Below, in pieces: positions 17,286 to 24,258 of a stretch of 64,000 nt of DNA. A program made the translations under genes and the position numbers. Each line of letters opens with the position of its first letter. Position 1 is the first letter of the stretch. The DNA comes from Clostridia bacterium (GTDB taxonomy: Bacteria; Bacillota_A; Clostridia; Oscillospirales; CAG-272): contig JAFTRQ010000074.1 in assembly GCA_017462125.1 (NCBI GenBank), forward strand, positions 1 through 64,000, in the 5' to 3' direction. Under the pieces are notes generated by a model. It searched no databases and had not been told where the DNA came from. It saw nothing but the letters and a program-made list of their open reading frames with translations.

Positions 17286-18610
17286 AAAACAACTTTAAGG
17301 TCGGGATCACCACACTTGGCTGTAAGGTCAACCAATACGAATCCGAGGCTATTGCGGAGGCACTCGAGGCAAGAGGCTTTGTAATCGCACCTCACACGGA
17401 GATATGCGATGCTTACGTGATCAATACCTGTACAGTGACTGCAGAATCGGACAGGAAGGCACGTCAAATGATACGTCGTATGATCACGCGCAATCCTGCT
17501 GCATACGTGCTTGTAACCGGCTGTTATTCACAGGTCTCCCCTGAGGAGGTTGCCGAAATCGAGGGCGTTGATTACGTTTGCGGAAGCTCCAACAAAATGA
17601 GTGTGACGGATAAGCTTTCAGAGCTGATCGGCCGAGGCGCAAAGAACGTTAAGGCAGAGGTCTGCGTACCGGACCTTGACGCGTCGGGCTTTGAGCAGAT
17701 GTCGATCCGCAGATTCAACCGCACGCGCGCATACGTAAAAATTGAGGATGGCTGTGAATCTAAGTGCGCCTATTGCACGATCCCCGCGTCAAGAGGGCCG
17801 ATTCGTTCCAAGCCATACGGCGAGGTCATCGACGAGGTTCGCTTACTGACAGACAACGGCGTTCGAGAGGTGGTTTTGACAGGCATCGAGACAGGCTCTT
17901 ACGGTAAAGATCTGCCAAAGCACGAAAGCTTTGCTTCGCTCCTCTGTGCCATTGACGAGATCGAGGGGATCGGAAGAGTACGCACAGGATCGCTTGATCC
18001 TACTGTCATCAAACCGGATTTCGTCGCAAGGATCAAGGATCTGAGGTCGCTCTGCCCGCATTTTCACCTTTCCCTACAGAGCGGAAGCAGTAAGACGCTT
18101 GCTTCTATGAAAAGAAAATATAATGCCGAGCAGGCAATGGGGTGCATTGAAAGGCTGCGCGAGGCGATGCCCGACGTGCAATTCACCACGGACGTTATCG
18201 TAGGTTTTCCCGGAGAGACCGATGCGGATTTTGCCGAGACCTGCGAATTCGTGCGCAAAGCCAAGTTTTTGATGATACACGTTTTCCCCTATTCCAAGCG
18301 CAAGGGCACGGTTGCGGCACAAATGAACGGACAGGTGCCCGAGCAGATCAAGCGCGAGCGAGTGCGGATACTCACAGAGATCAGCCGTGAGATCCGCGGC
18401 AAAATTCTTGACGGCAAGATTGCCAAGGGAGACCCTGTGGAGGTCTTGTTCGAAAGCAGCTCTAAAGGATACGCTTACGGACACACCGCAGACTTTATTG
18501 AGGTCAAGGTAAAAACGGACAAGCAAATGCACGGACTTTTCCGTCAAGTTCGGCTGCTCTCCCACGACGGAGACGTTTGCGAGGGCGTTTTGGCAGAGGA
18601 TCAACCGTAA
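17282..18610 (+). CDS. mtaB: tRNA t6A37 methylthiotransferase MtaB
   Basis: A 442-residue radical-SAM enzyme that adds a methylthio group to t6A at position 37 of ANN-decoding tRNAs. The N-terminal MTTase domain supplies three cluster cysteines (TLGCKVNQ, NTCTVT, VTGCYSQ). The radical-SAM cluster is CESKCAYC (about 157-164), and a TRAM-like RNA-binding domain occupies the last ~65 residues. TLGCKVNQYE and the length favour MtaB over MiaB or RimO. The start overlaps the AraC stop by 4 nt, which suggests coupling by position rather than by function. Confidence 0.95.
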   Translation: MKNNFKVGITTLGCKVNQYESEAIAEALEARGFVIAPHTEICDAYVINTCTVTAESDRKARQMIRRMITRNPAAYVLVTGCYSQVSPEEVAEIEGVDYVCGSSNKMSVTDKLSELIGRGAKNVKAEVCVPDLDASGFEQMSIRRFNRTRAYVKIEDGCESKCAYCTIPASRGPIRSKPYGEVIDEVRLLTDNGVREVVLTGIETGSYGKDLPKHESFASLLCAIDEIEGIGRVRTGSLDPTVIKPDFVARIKDLRSLCPHFHLSLQSGSSKTLASMKRKYNAEQAMGCIERLREAMPDVQFTTDVIVGFPGETDADFAETCEFVRKAKFLMIHVFPYSKRKGTVAAQMNGQVPEQIKRERVRILTEISREIRGKILDGKIAKGDPVEVLFESSSKGYAYGHTADFIEVKVKTDKQMHGLFRQVRLLSHDGDVCEGVLAEDQP

Positions 18611-18707
18611 AAAAGTGCAAAAAGCATACAAAAAACACCGTTTTTGTGGGCTTTTACGGGCATAATTAAAAAAATCAAAAAAATTTGAAATATTTTTCAA
18701 AAAGCTA

Positions 18708-18736
18708 TTGCAATTTCCAAAAAAGTGTGATATAAT
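18708..18736 (+). promoter_or_regulatory. Sigma-A promoter of rpmB
   Basis: TTGCAA (18708-18713), 17-nt spacer, TATAAT (18731-18736), about 68 nt before the rpmB ATG. Confidence 0.8.
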
Positions 18737-18804
18737 AACGGAGTTGCATAATGTTTAAAAAATCATTACAATAGATGCAAGTGATTGCAAGGAGGTAAAT
18801 TATC

Positions 18805-18990
18805 ATGGCAAAGTGCAGTGTTTGTGGAAAAGGTGTTGTTTTCGGTCAGAATGTTTCTCACTCTAACCGTAAGACAAACAGAACTTGGAAGCCCAATATC
18901 CGTAAGGTAAAAGCAATTGTTGACGGTACGCCTAAGACTGTTGCTGTTTGCTCCCGTTGCCTTCGTTCGGGCAAGGTTAACCGTGCTTAA
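18805..18990 (+). CDS. rpmB: 50S ribosomal protein L28
   Basis: A 61-residue ribosomal protein of the large subunit. It carries the zinc-ribbon cysteines Cys4, Cys7, Cys49 and Cys52 (CSVC and CSRC), so it is the zinc-binding (C+) form. The motif FGQNVSHSNRKTNR is diagnostic. A near-perfect AAGGAGGT ribosome site lies 9-10 nt before the ATG, fitting high expression. It has its own promoter and an intrinsic terminator 25 nt after the stop, so it is probably monocistronic. Confidence 0.98.
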   Translation: MAKCSVCGKGVVFGQNVSHSNRKTNRTWKPNIRKVKAIVDGTPKTVAVCSRCLRSGKVNRA

Positions 18991-19015
18991 TTTCGGTTAA
19001 ATATCCATAATTTAC

Positions 19016-19043
19016 AAAAAGGGTGCGCGTGTCGCACCCTTTT
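19016..19043 (+). terminator. Intrinsic terminator of rpmB
   Basis: GGGTGCG (19021-19027) pairs with CGCACCC (19033-19039), with flanking A and T runs extending the stem. TTTT follows. Confidence 0.85.
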
Positions 19044-19060
19044 GCATTTTAGGAGATCTT

Positions 19061-19792
19061 ATGTACGTGATCACAGACTGCCGCATCGGGGCGGCTTCTA
19101 TAGATTTCTTGAAAAAGAACAGCGTTGAGCCGATCCTGCTCCCCTCCGCCGATTATCTGGAGAGCGCTGTTGCAAGCCACACCGACATGCTGATGTTTCT
19201 CGGCTTCGGGAGGCTTTTTTGTCATAGAAAATACGTTGAAAGTAATAGAGCCCTTGTGGAGCGCATCGCCTCCCTTGCTCAACTTGAGCTGACCGTCTCG
19301 GAAGAGCCTACGGGTGAGAGATACCCTTATGACGTTCTTTTCAACGCTTGTATTCTTGGGAACAGGCTGATCTGCAATAAAAACACGGTATCAAAGCTGA
19401 TCCTTGACGCGGCAAATGAATCCGGTTATGAAATCATTCACGTGCCGCAGGGATACGCAAAATGCTCGGTCTGCGCAGTATCGGACAACGCCATCATTAC
19501 GGCAGACAAGGCCATTGCCAAAGCTTGTCGATCGGCAGGGATCGACGTTTTGACGGTTACGGAGGGGCATATTTCTCTGCCGCCCTACGATTACGGCTTT
19601 ATCGGCGGCGCCGGCGGGCTTTGCGGTAACAAGGTCTGCTTCTGCGGCTCGATCAACAAGCATCCCGACGGCGAGCGAATTAAAAAATTCTGCGAAGAAA
19701 ACGGTAAAATAGCGGTATCTCTGTCAGACGGTGAGTTGCAGGACGTGGGAAGCTTGTTTTTTATCGGAGGAAACGAATATGGAAATGGATAA
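19061..19792 (+). CDS. DUF6873-like protein of unknown function
   Basis: A 243-residue soluble protein without signal peptide. The layout (early YVITDCRIGAASIDFLKKN, central VPQGYAKCSVCAVSDNAIIT, late YDYGFIGGAGG and CFCGSINKHPDG) recalls DUF6873 proteins, thought to have a guanidine-modifying-enzyme-like fold; I recognise it by pattern only. Several conserved-looking Cys residues (KCSVC, CGNKVCFC) could be catalytic or metal ligands. AGGAG precedes the ATG. It overlaps the next gene, a methyltransferase, by 14 nt, so they are co-translated. Activity unknown. Confidence 0.6.
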   Translation: MYVITDCRIGAASIDFLKKNSVEPILLPSADYLESAVASHTDMLMFLGFGRLFCHRKYVESNRALVERIASLAQLELTVSEEPTGERYPYDVLFNACILGNRLICNKNTVSKLILDAANESGYEIIHVPQGYAKCSVCAVSDNAIITADKAIAKACRSAGIDVLTVTEGHISLPPYDYGFIGGAGGLCGNKVCFCGSINKHPDGERIKKFCEENGKIAVSLSDGELQDVGSLFFIGGNEYGNG

Positions 19793-20417
19793 AAGCTATT
19801 GGAACGAGAAATATTGGGTCAGGCATATGGAAAAGGACGATCTTGACCACATTGAAGACCCGTGGATCGAAAAATACGAAGAGATTTTTACATCTTATCA
19901 CGGCACGCTGCTTGATCTTGGCTGCGGTGTGGGACAATACTCAAAATACTTTTCAAGCAAGGGATTTGAAGTAACCTCAAGCGATATTTCAGAGCGTGCG
20001 CTGGCATATCTTTCGCAAAAAATGCCCGAGATAAAAACGGTACGTCTGGATATGACCGAGCCCCTTCCCTTTGCAGAAAACGCATTTGACATCGTGTTTG
20101 CCAATCTTTCGATCCATTTCTTTTCAAGCGAGGACACCGCGCGCTTGATTACTGAAGTAAAACGAATACTAAAAAACGACGGCCTTTTCATAGGCTCCTG
20201 CAATTCAAGCAAGGCATACAATTACATCGCTGATAAATCCCAAGTGATCGAGGAGGGCTTCTATCTTGAGGACGGTGGGCGGTCGGTAAGATTGTTCGAC
20301 CAAGCGCAATTTGATCATTTCTTCTCGGATTGGGAAAAGATCGCGCTTTGCGAAGTAGAAACAACAAGATTTAACAGATCAAAAAATATGTGGGAGTTTA
20401 TATATAAAAAAGCTTAA
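19779..20417 (+). CDS. Class I SAM-dependent methyltransferase
   Basis: A 212-residue cytosolic methyltransferase with the SAM-binding glycine loop LDLGCGVGQYS (about 45-55), the acidic residue after strand 2 (VTSSDIS) and motif IV around FDIVFANLSIHF (about 107-118). No substrate domain is visible, so it could modify a small molecule, lipid or protein. The ATG at 19779 has GGAGG 8 nt upstream; the frame opens 16 codons earlier inside the preceding gene. It overlaps the DUF6873-like gene by 14 nt and is followed 23 nt later by a second methyltransferase. Confidence 0.85.
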   Translation: MEMDKSYWNEKYWVRHMEKDDLDHIEDPWIEKYEEIFTSYHGTLLDLGCGVGQYSKYFSSKGFEVTSSDISERALAYLSQKMPEIKTVRLDMTEPLPFAENAFDIVFANLSIHFFSSEDTARLITEVKRILKNDGLFIGSCNSSKAYNYIADKSQVIEEGFYLEDGGRSVRLFDQAQFDHFFSDWEKIALCEVETTRFNRSKNMWEFIYKKA

Positions 20418-20440
20418 CGATCCACAGAAAGGAGACCGAA

Positions 20441-21235
20441 ATGGATTTTAACGAGATCTATAAGATAAAAGACGAAACCCTGCAAATACAGAAAACATAC
20501 GAATTATTCAACGAGGACACGAGATTGAATCGCTCAAGGGCGGCAAGAGTCGAATTCCTCACCAACGTCAGATACATCGAAAAATATCTGACGGACGGCG
20601 ACCGCATACTTGACATCGGTGCGGGAGCGGGTGAATACAGCTTTTACTTTGCGCGTAAAGGTTATCAGGTCTCTGCGCTGGAATTGACCGATGCAAATAT
20701 CAAAGCGTTTCGCGCTAAAATGAATGATGGGGACAATATCGACCTTATTCAAGGAAACGCAATTGACCTTTCGTGTTACGAGGATAAAAGCTTTGACATC
20801 GTTCTGCTTTTCGGTCCGCTCTATCATCTGCATAATGAGGCTGACCGCCAAAAGTGCATATCCGAAGCCAAAAGAGTTTGCAAGGACGACGGTACCATCT
20901 TCTTTTCCTTTATCTGCAACGATATGGTGATCATCACCGAGCTTGACTACGACAAGGATTATCTTAGAGGCGAGAGCTATGACCACGACAGCTTTAAGGT
21001 CGAGGACTTCCCTTTCGTTTTCTTTACCGCGGACGGTTGCAGAAAAATGCTCGAGGACGGTGGTATCGAAATCAGGCACTCCGTTGCCTCCGACGGATTT
21101 TCAGAGCTTATGGCAGATAGGATCAACGCCCTTGACGATGAAAGCTATGAGCAATATCTGAAATACCACTTCTATATCTGTGAAAAGCCCGAATTTCTCG
21201 GCGCAAGCAATCATTTGCTTTTTGTGGGACGGTAA
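20441..21235 (+). CDS. Class I SAM-dependent methyltransferase
   Basis: A 264-residue methyltransferase. The SAM motif is ILDIGAGAGEYSFYFARKG (about 56-74), followed by LELTDANI and the motif-IV segment SFDIVLLFGPLYHL (about 118-131). The late region YHFYICEKPEFLGASNHLLF is typical of a group of small-molecule methyltransferases in Clostridia. AAAGGAGA lies 7-8 nt before the ATG. It is the last gene of the unit with the DUF6873-like gene and the first methyltransferase. It is related to that neighbour only through the general fold. Substrate unknown. Confidence 0.88.
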   Translation: MDFNEIYKIKDETLQIQKTYELFNEDTRLNRSRAARVEFLTNVRYIEKYLTDGDRILDIGAGAGEYSFYFARKGYQVSALELTDANIKAFRAKMNDGDNIDLIQGNAIDLSCYEDKSFDIVLLFGPLYHLHNEADRQKCISEAKRVCKDDGTIFFSFICNDMVIITELDYDKDYLRGESYDHDSFKVEDFPFVFFTADGCRKMLEDGGIEIRHSVASDGFSELMADRINALDDESYEQYLKYHFYICEKPEFLGASNHLLFVGR

Positions 21236-21255
21236 GTAATAAATTCGCGATTCGC

Positions 21256-21317
21256 TTTTTAAAGGTTTTTGAAAAGGGGTTCGGGGGAAAACTTTTTTCA
21301 AAAAGTTTTCCCCCGAA
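21256..21317 (+). repeat. REP-like hairpin element, copy B
   Basis: Lead-in TTTTTAAAGGTTTTTG and a G-rich spacer are followed by a perfect 18-bp inverted repeat (21280-21297 and 21300-21317). The architecture matches copy A at 10644-10698. It lies between convergent genes and may also act as their terminator. Confidence 0.75.
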
Positions 21318-21331
21318 ATTCTGTTTTCTTA

Positions 21332-21871
21332 TCAATAATTCTCTTCGTGAAGTTCAAAGTAGCTCTGAGGATGCGCGCAGGTGGGGCACATTTGAGGAGC
21401 CTTGGTTCCTACCACGATATGGCCGCAGTTACGGCACTCCCAAACCTTGACCTCACTCTTTGCAAAAACCTGAGCGGTCTCAACGTTCTTAAGCAATGCT
21501 CTGTATCTTTCCTCATGGTGCTTTTCAATAGCCGCTACCATACGGAACTTTGCCGCAAGAGCTGTAAAGCCCTCTTCTTCAGCGGTCTTTGCGAAGCCCT
21601 CGTACATATCGGTCCACTCATAATTCTCACCCTCTGCGGCGTGGAGAAGATTCTCAGCGGTATCACCGATACCCTCAAGCTCCTTGAGCCAAAGCTTTGC
21701 GTGCTCCTTCTCGTTATCGGCGGTCTTCAGGAAAAGAGCCGCGATCTGCTCATAGCCTTCCTTCTTCGCCTTGGATGCAAAATATGTGTACTTGTTTCTT
21801 GCCTGAGATTCGCCTGCGAAAGCGGCTTCCAGGTTTTTTTCTGTCTGTGTACCTGCGTACTTGTTTGCCAT
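21332..21871 (-). CDS. rbr: Rubrerythrin
   Basis: A 179-residue oxidative-stress protein reducing hydrogen peroxide in anaerobes. The N-terminal ferritin-like four-helix domain (about 1-140) holds the di-iron ligands in [20 protein letters not shown] and [10 protein letters not shown]. The C-terminal rubredoxin-like domain has two cysteine pairs (CRNCGH and CPTCAHP). Length and domain order are standard for classical rubrerythrin. It has its own promoter and a 17-bp palindrome between promoter and ribosome site, suggesting control by a peroxide- or metal-sensing repressor (inferred). Confidence 0.97.
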   Translation of the reverse strand: MANKYAGTQTEKNLEAAFAGESQARNKYTYFASKAKKEGYEQIAALFLKTADNEKEHAKLWLKELEGIGDTAENLLHAAEGENYEWTDMYEGFAKTAEEEGFTALAAKFRMVAAIEKHHEERYRALLKNVETAQVFAKSEVKVWECRNCGHIVVGTKAPQMCPTCAHPQSYFELHEENY

Positions 21872-21894
21872 AATGTTACCCTCCTTTTATTACG

Positions 21895-21953
21895 AATCAT
21901 ACGTTATGATTACCGTTTAAACATATCATACCATAAAAAAACCGTATTGTCTA
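21895..21953 (-). promoter_or_regulatory. Rubrerythrin promoter and palindromic operator
   Basis: TAGACA (21948-21953) and TATGAT (21925-21930), spacer 17 nt, minus strand. AATCATACGTTATGATT (21895-21911) is a perfect 7-3-7 palindrome just downstream of the presumed transcription start. Confidence 0.7.
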
Positions 21954-21984
21954 TATCTTTTTTATAATTTCAGCAAATTCAACG

Positions 21985-22827
21985 TCAATTTTTGATCGTA
22001 TAGACGGTACAAGTCTCCCAAGCGTTGCCTTTTTTCACCGATCCGCTGTGATCAAGCAGAAAATACATCTTATTGTACGGCACACCGCCATTGTCGGTGA
22101 TAAGGAATCTGTTTTCTCCGCCCGACAGCGACTTTCCGACCTTCATCCCAAAGGTAAAGCCCGATTCGCCGCAGAGGTAAAGTGTATCGTGCAAGCCGCT
22201 TTCGGAAATACTCACGTTTACGGATATGGGCTTCTTATCGGCATCCGCATCCGTATAATAATGATCGGTTACCTCCTTAAAGGGCGGCATCATCGCCATA
22301 TAAGAATTGCCTAACAAATAATCGTTCAGCCATTCAACCTTCTGCTCTACGCTGACCTCCCTATTGGAAACGGTTATTTTTTTATAGTGCAGAAGCGCTT
22401 CTGTTACGGAATCAATCGGATCGAACCCCTTCGACCACACTTCAAGCACCAGCGTTCTGAACGGTATAAGCTCGGTGATTGCTTCAAATTCTCTTTCTTT
22501 TTCGTCAACAGTAAGCTTGACCTTCTGAAAAACCTCGTCACCGTGGGCATAACCGCCTATAAAATCCGGTCTTTGCTGTATTTTCAGCGCCATTTCCCAT
22601 TCGGCACCTGCTCTGGTTAGAGGCTTTATGGGAGAAAGCTTGTCATCACACCAATAAGCTACACTCAATCGCCACGTGTCACAGTTGCTGCGCGCATTGA
22701 CGGAATGGACGATATTGTAGTTCACATATCCGTTATTTACGGGCAAAAAAAGCTTGATCGCTTCGTTTCCGGCATCATCGGTCTGCCCCTTGACAAATCT
22801 GCATATAGCTTCTTTTTGATTACACAT
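21985..22827 (-). CDS. Protein of unknown function (280 aa)
   Basis: I do not recognise a family. The 280-residue product has no signal peptide or membrane segment. It is mixed alpha/beta, with many aromatic residues in its first third (NIVHSVNARSNCDTWRLSV) and a C-terminal beta-rich stretch (LITDNGGVPYNKMYFLLDH). It begins with a short Cys-containing segment (MCNQKEAICRF). The ATG at 22827 follows GAGGTG; an in-frame TTG lies 4 codons earlier. It stands alone between rubrerythrin and the rpsR terminator, on the same strand as both. Codon use looks like its neighbours', so there is no sign of recent transfer. Confidence 0.7.
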   Translation of the reverse strand: MCNQKEAICRFVKGQTDDAGNEAIKLFLPVNNGYVNYNIVHSVNARSNCDTWRLSVAYWCDDKLSPIKPLTRAGAEWEMALKIQQRPDFIGGYAHGDEVFQKVKLTVDEKEREFEAITELIPFRTLVLEVWSKGFDPIDSVTEALLHYKKITVSNREVSVEQKVEWLNDYLLGNSYMAMMPPFKEVTDHYYTDADADKKPISVNVSISESGLHDTLYLCGESGFTFGMKVGKSLSGGENRFLITDNGGVPYNKMYFLLDHSGSVKKGNAWETCTVYTIKN

Positions 22828-22887
22828 ACCGCACCTCAAAATCCACTTTATAAAACAATTATAATACCAAAAAACGATTTTGTCAAC

Positions 22888-22914
22888 AAAAAAACCGCCG
22901 ACATTGTCGGCGGT
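22888..22914 (-). terminator. Intrinsic terminator of the rpsF-ssb-rpsR operon
   Basis: ACCGCCGAC and GTCGGCGGT (22894-22914) pair around ATT. Seven T residues follow on the minus strand. Confidence 0.9.
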
Positions 22915-22929
22915 TTAAACGTTACCAAA

Positions 22930-23178
22930 TTAGTCGGTAATGTAAGGCAGAAGAGCAACCTGACGAGCACGCTTGATAGCGGTGTTCAGCTCTCTCTGAT
23001 GTACTGCACAGGTACCGGAAATTCTTCTGGGAAGAATTTTGCCGCGCTCGCTGATGAACTTGCGAAGCTTTGCGGAATCCTTGTAATCGATAAAGGAAAC
23101 CTTGTCAGCGCAGAAGATACATACCTTTTTTCTCTTCGCACGTACTGCAGGACGTGCGGGACGAGTATTCTCAGTCAT
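22930..23178 (-). CDS. rpsR: 30S ribosomal protein S18
   Basis: An 82-residue small-subunit protein that binds 16S rRNA together with S6. The signature [17 protein letters not shown], with a CxxC pair, and the basic stretch [18 protein letters not shown] are diagnostic. The length is slightly above the 75-79 typical of many species owing to a Pro/Arg/Ala-rich N-terminus. It is the third gene of the classical rpsF-ssb-rpsR operon and is followed by a strong terminator. Confidence 0.98.
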   Translation of the reverse strand: MTENTRPARPAVRAKRKKVCIFCADKVSFIDYKDSAKLRKFISERGKILPRRISGTCAVHQRELNTAIKRARQVALLPYITD

Positions 23179-23221
23179 CTTATAAAATCCTCCAATTCAT
23201 ATTTTTGTGTCGACGATCTTA

Positions 23222-23686
23222 TCAGAAAGGAAGATCGTCGTCTGTCTTGATCTCCTCAAACTTGGGTGTTGTTCCCATAGGTGTGGAGAAAGAGGGTGTG
23301 GAACCACCGAATGTGTCGGAATCGTCTCCACCGTAGGAGTTGCCCGACTCAGAGCGGCTGTCAACGAACATAACCTCGTCTGCAACGATGTCGGTTCTGT
23401 AATGATTTGCGCCCTGCTGATCTGTCCACTTGTTGTTCTGGATCGTGCCCACAACACAGATGGACGAGCCCTTCTTAAAGTAACGGGAAACGAACTCTGC
23501 GGTCTGTCTCCAAGCGGTTACGTTAAAAAAGTCTGTTTCGGTCTGCTGGCCGGAGTTTCTTGTAAATCTGCGGTTTACCGCGATGCTGAAGGTTACCACA
23601 GCGATGCCGCTCTGTGTCTGCTTCAATTCGGGATCAGCCGTAAGTCTTCCGCCAAGAATGACCTTATTGAAATTAAAGTTTGCCAT
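23222..23686 (-). CDS. ssb: Single-stranded DNA-binding protein
   Basis: A 154-residue SSB. The N-terminal OB fold (about 1-108, with VILGGRLTADPELK and FFNVTAWRQTAEFVSRYFKKG) binds ssDNA as a tetramer. A flexible Gly/Ser/Asp-rich linker follows. The last residues DDDLPF form the acidic tip that recruits replication and repair partners. It lies between rpsF and rpsR, an arrangement conserved in bacteria. The intact tip argues that this is the main replicative SSB. Confidence 0.97.
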   Translation of the reverse strand: MANFNFNKVILGGRLTADPELKQTQSGIAVVTFSIAVNRRFTRNSGQQTETDFFNVTAWRQTAEFVSRYFKKGSSICVVGTIQNNKWTDQQGANHYRTDIVADEVMFVDSRSESGNSYGGDDSDTFGGSTPSFSTPMGTTPKFEEIKTDDDLPF

Positions 23687-23712
23687 AATAGTCCTCCCTT
23701 GATCGGTTCGGA

Positions 23713-24093
23713 TTATTCAGCGTCTGTAGCTTCGGTAGCTTCAACTGCTTCAGCAACAACTTCTTCAGCAGCTTCTTCCTTAACAGCAGTAACGGGCTCA
23801 TGCTCGAGCTTTACTGTCATGGAACGCATGATAGACTCGTCGATGTTGAAAAGACGGTCAAGCTCTGCCAAGAAAGCAGCAGGAGATTTGTGCGTTACAA
23901 TGGTGTAGTAGCCCTCGTTCATATCGTTGATGGGATATGCAAGACGGCGCTTGCCCCATTCTGCGACCTCAACGATCTCACCGTTGGAAGCGATCAAACC
24001 TGTGAACTTTTCAACTGTTGCCTTTGTAGCCTCCTCACCGTTAGAAAGATCGGTGATGAACAGAGTTTCATAAGAATTGATGATGTTTTCCAT
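23713..24093 (-). CDS. rpsF: 30S ribosomal protein S6
   Basis: A 126-residue S6. The ribosomal core (about 1-95: YETLFITDLSNGEEATKA, WGKRRLAYPINDMNEGYY) is followed by an acidic, alanine/glutamate-rich tail of about 30 residues. S6 and S18 bind as a pair to the platform of the 30S subunit. GGGAGGT precedes the ATG. The gene opens the operon and is preceded by a 5-prime leader with two hairpins that may bind the S6:S18 complex. Confidence 0.97.
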   Translation of the reverse strand: MENIINSYETLFITDLSNGEEATKATVEKFTGLIASNGEIVEVAEWGKRRLAYPINDMNEGYYTIVTHKSPAAFLAELDRLFNIDESIMRSMTVKLEHEPVTAVKEEAAEEVVAEAVEATEATDAE

Positions 24094-24117
24094 GTTTTAT
24101 TACCTCCCTATGGACTT

Positions 24118-24182
24118 TATATCGACCGCGCTGTGTCTTTTTGCGCGGTAGAGAGACGGCTGTTGGCATCACAAGCCGTACC
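24118..24182 (-). promoter_or_regulatory. Structured rpsF leader, candidate S6:S18-binding site
   Basis: Two hairpins lie in the rpsF leader: arms 24174-24179/24156-24161 (ACGGCT/AGCCGT) and 24144-24149/24125-24130 (ACCGCG/CGCGGT). Leaders of rpsF operons in many bacteria carry a structure bound by S6:S18 for feedback control. The location and CCG-containing stems fit, but I could not match the full consensus. Confidence 0.4.
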
Positions 24183-24190
24183 AAATAAGA

Positions 24191-24219
24191 ATTATACCAC
24201 AAAAACTATATTTTGTCAA
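24191..24219 (-). promoter_or_regulatory. Consensus sigma-A promoter of rpsF-ssb-rpsR
   Basis: TTGACA (24214-24219), 17-nt spacer, TATAAT (24191-24196). Perfect hexamers, as expected for a ribosomal operon. Confidence 0.9.
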
Positions 24220-24258
24220 GGATTAAAGAAATTTAATTGTAAACTTTATGTGAACGTG

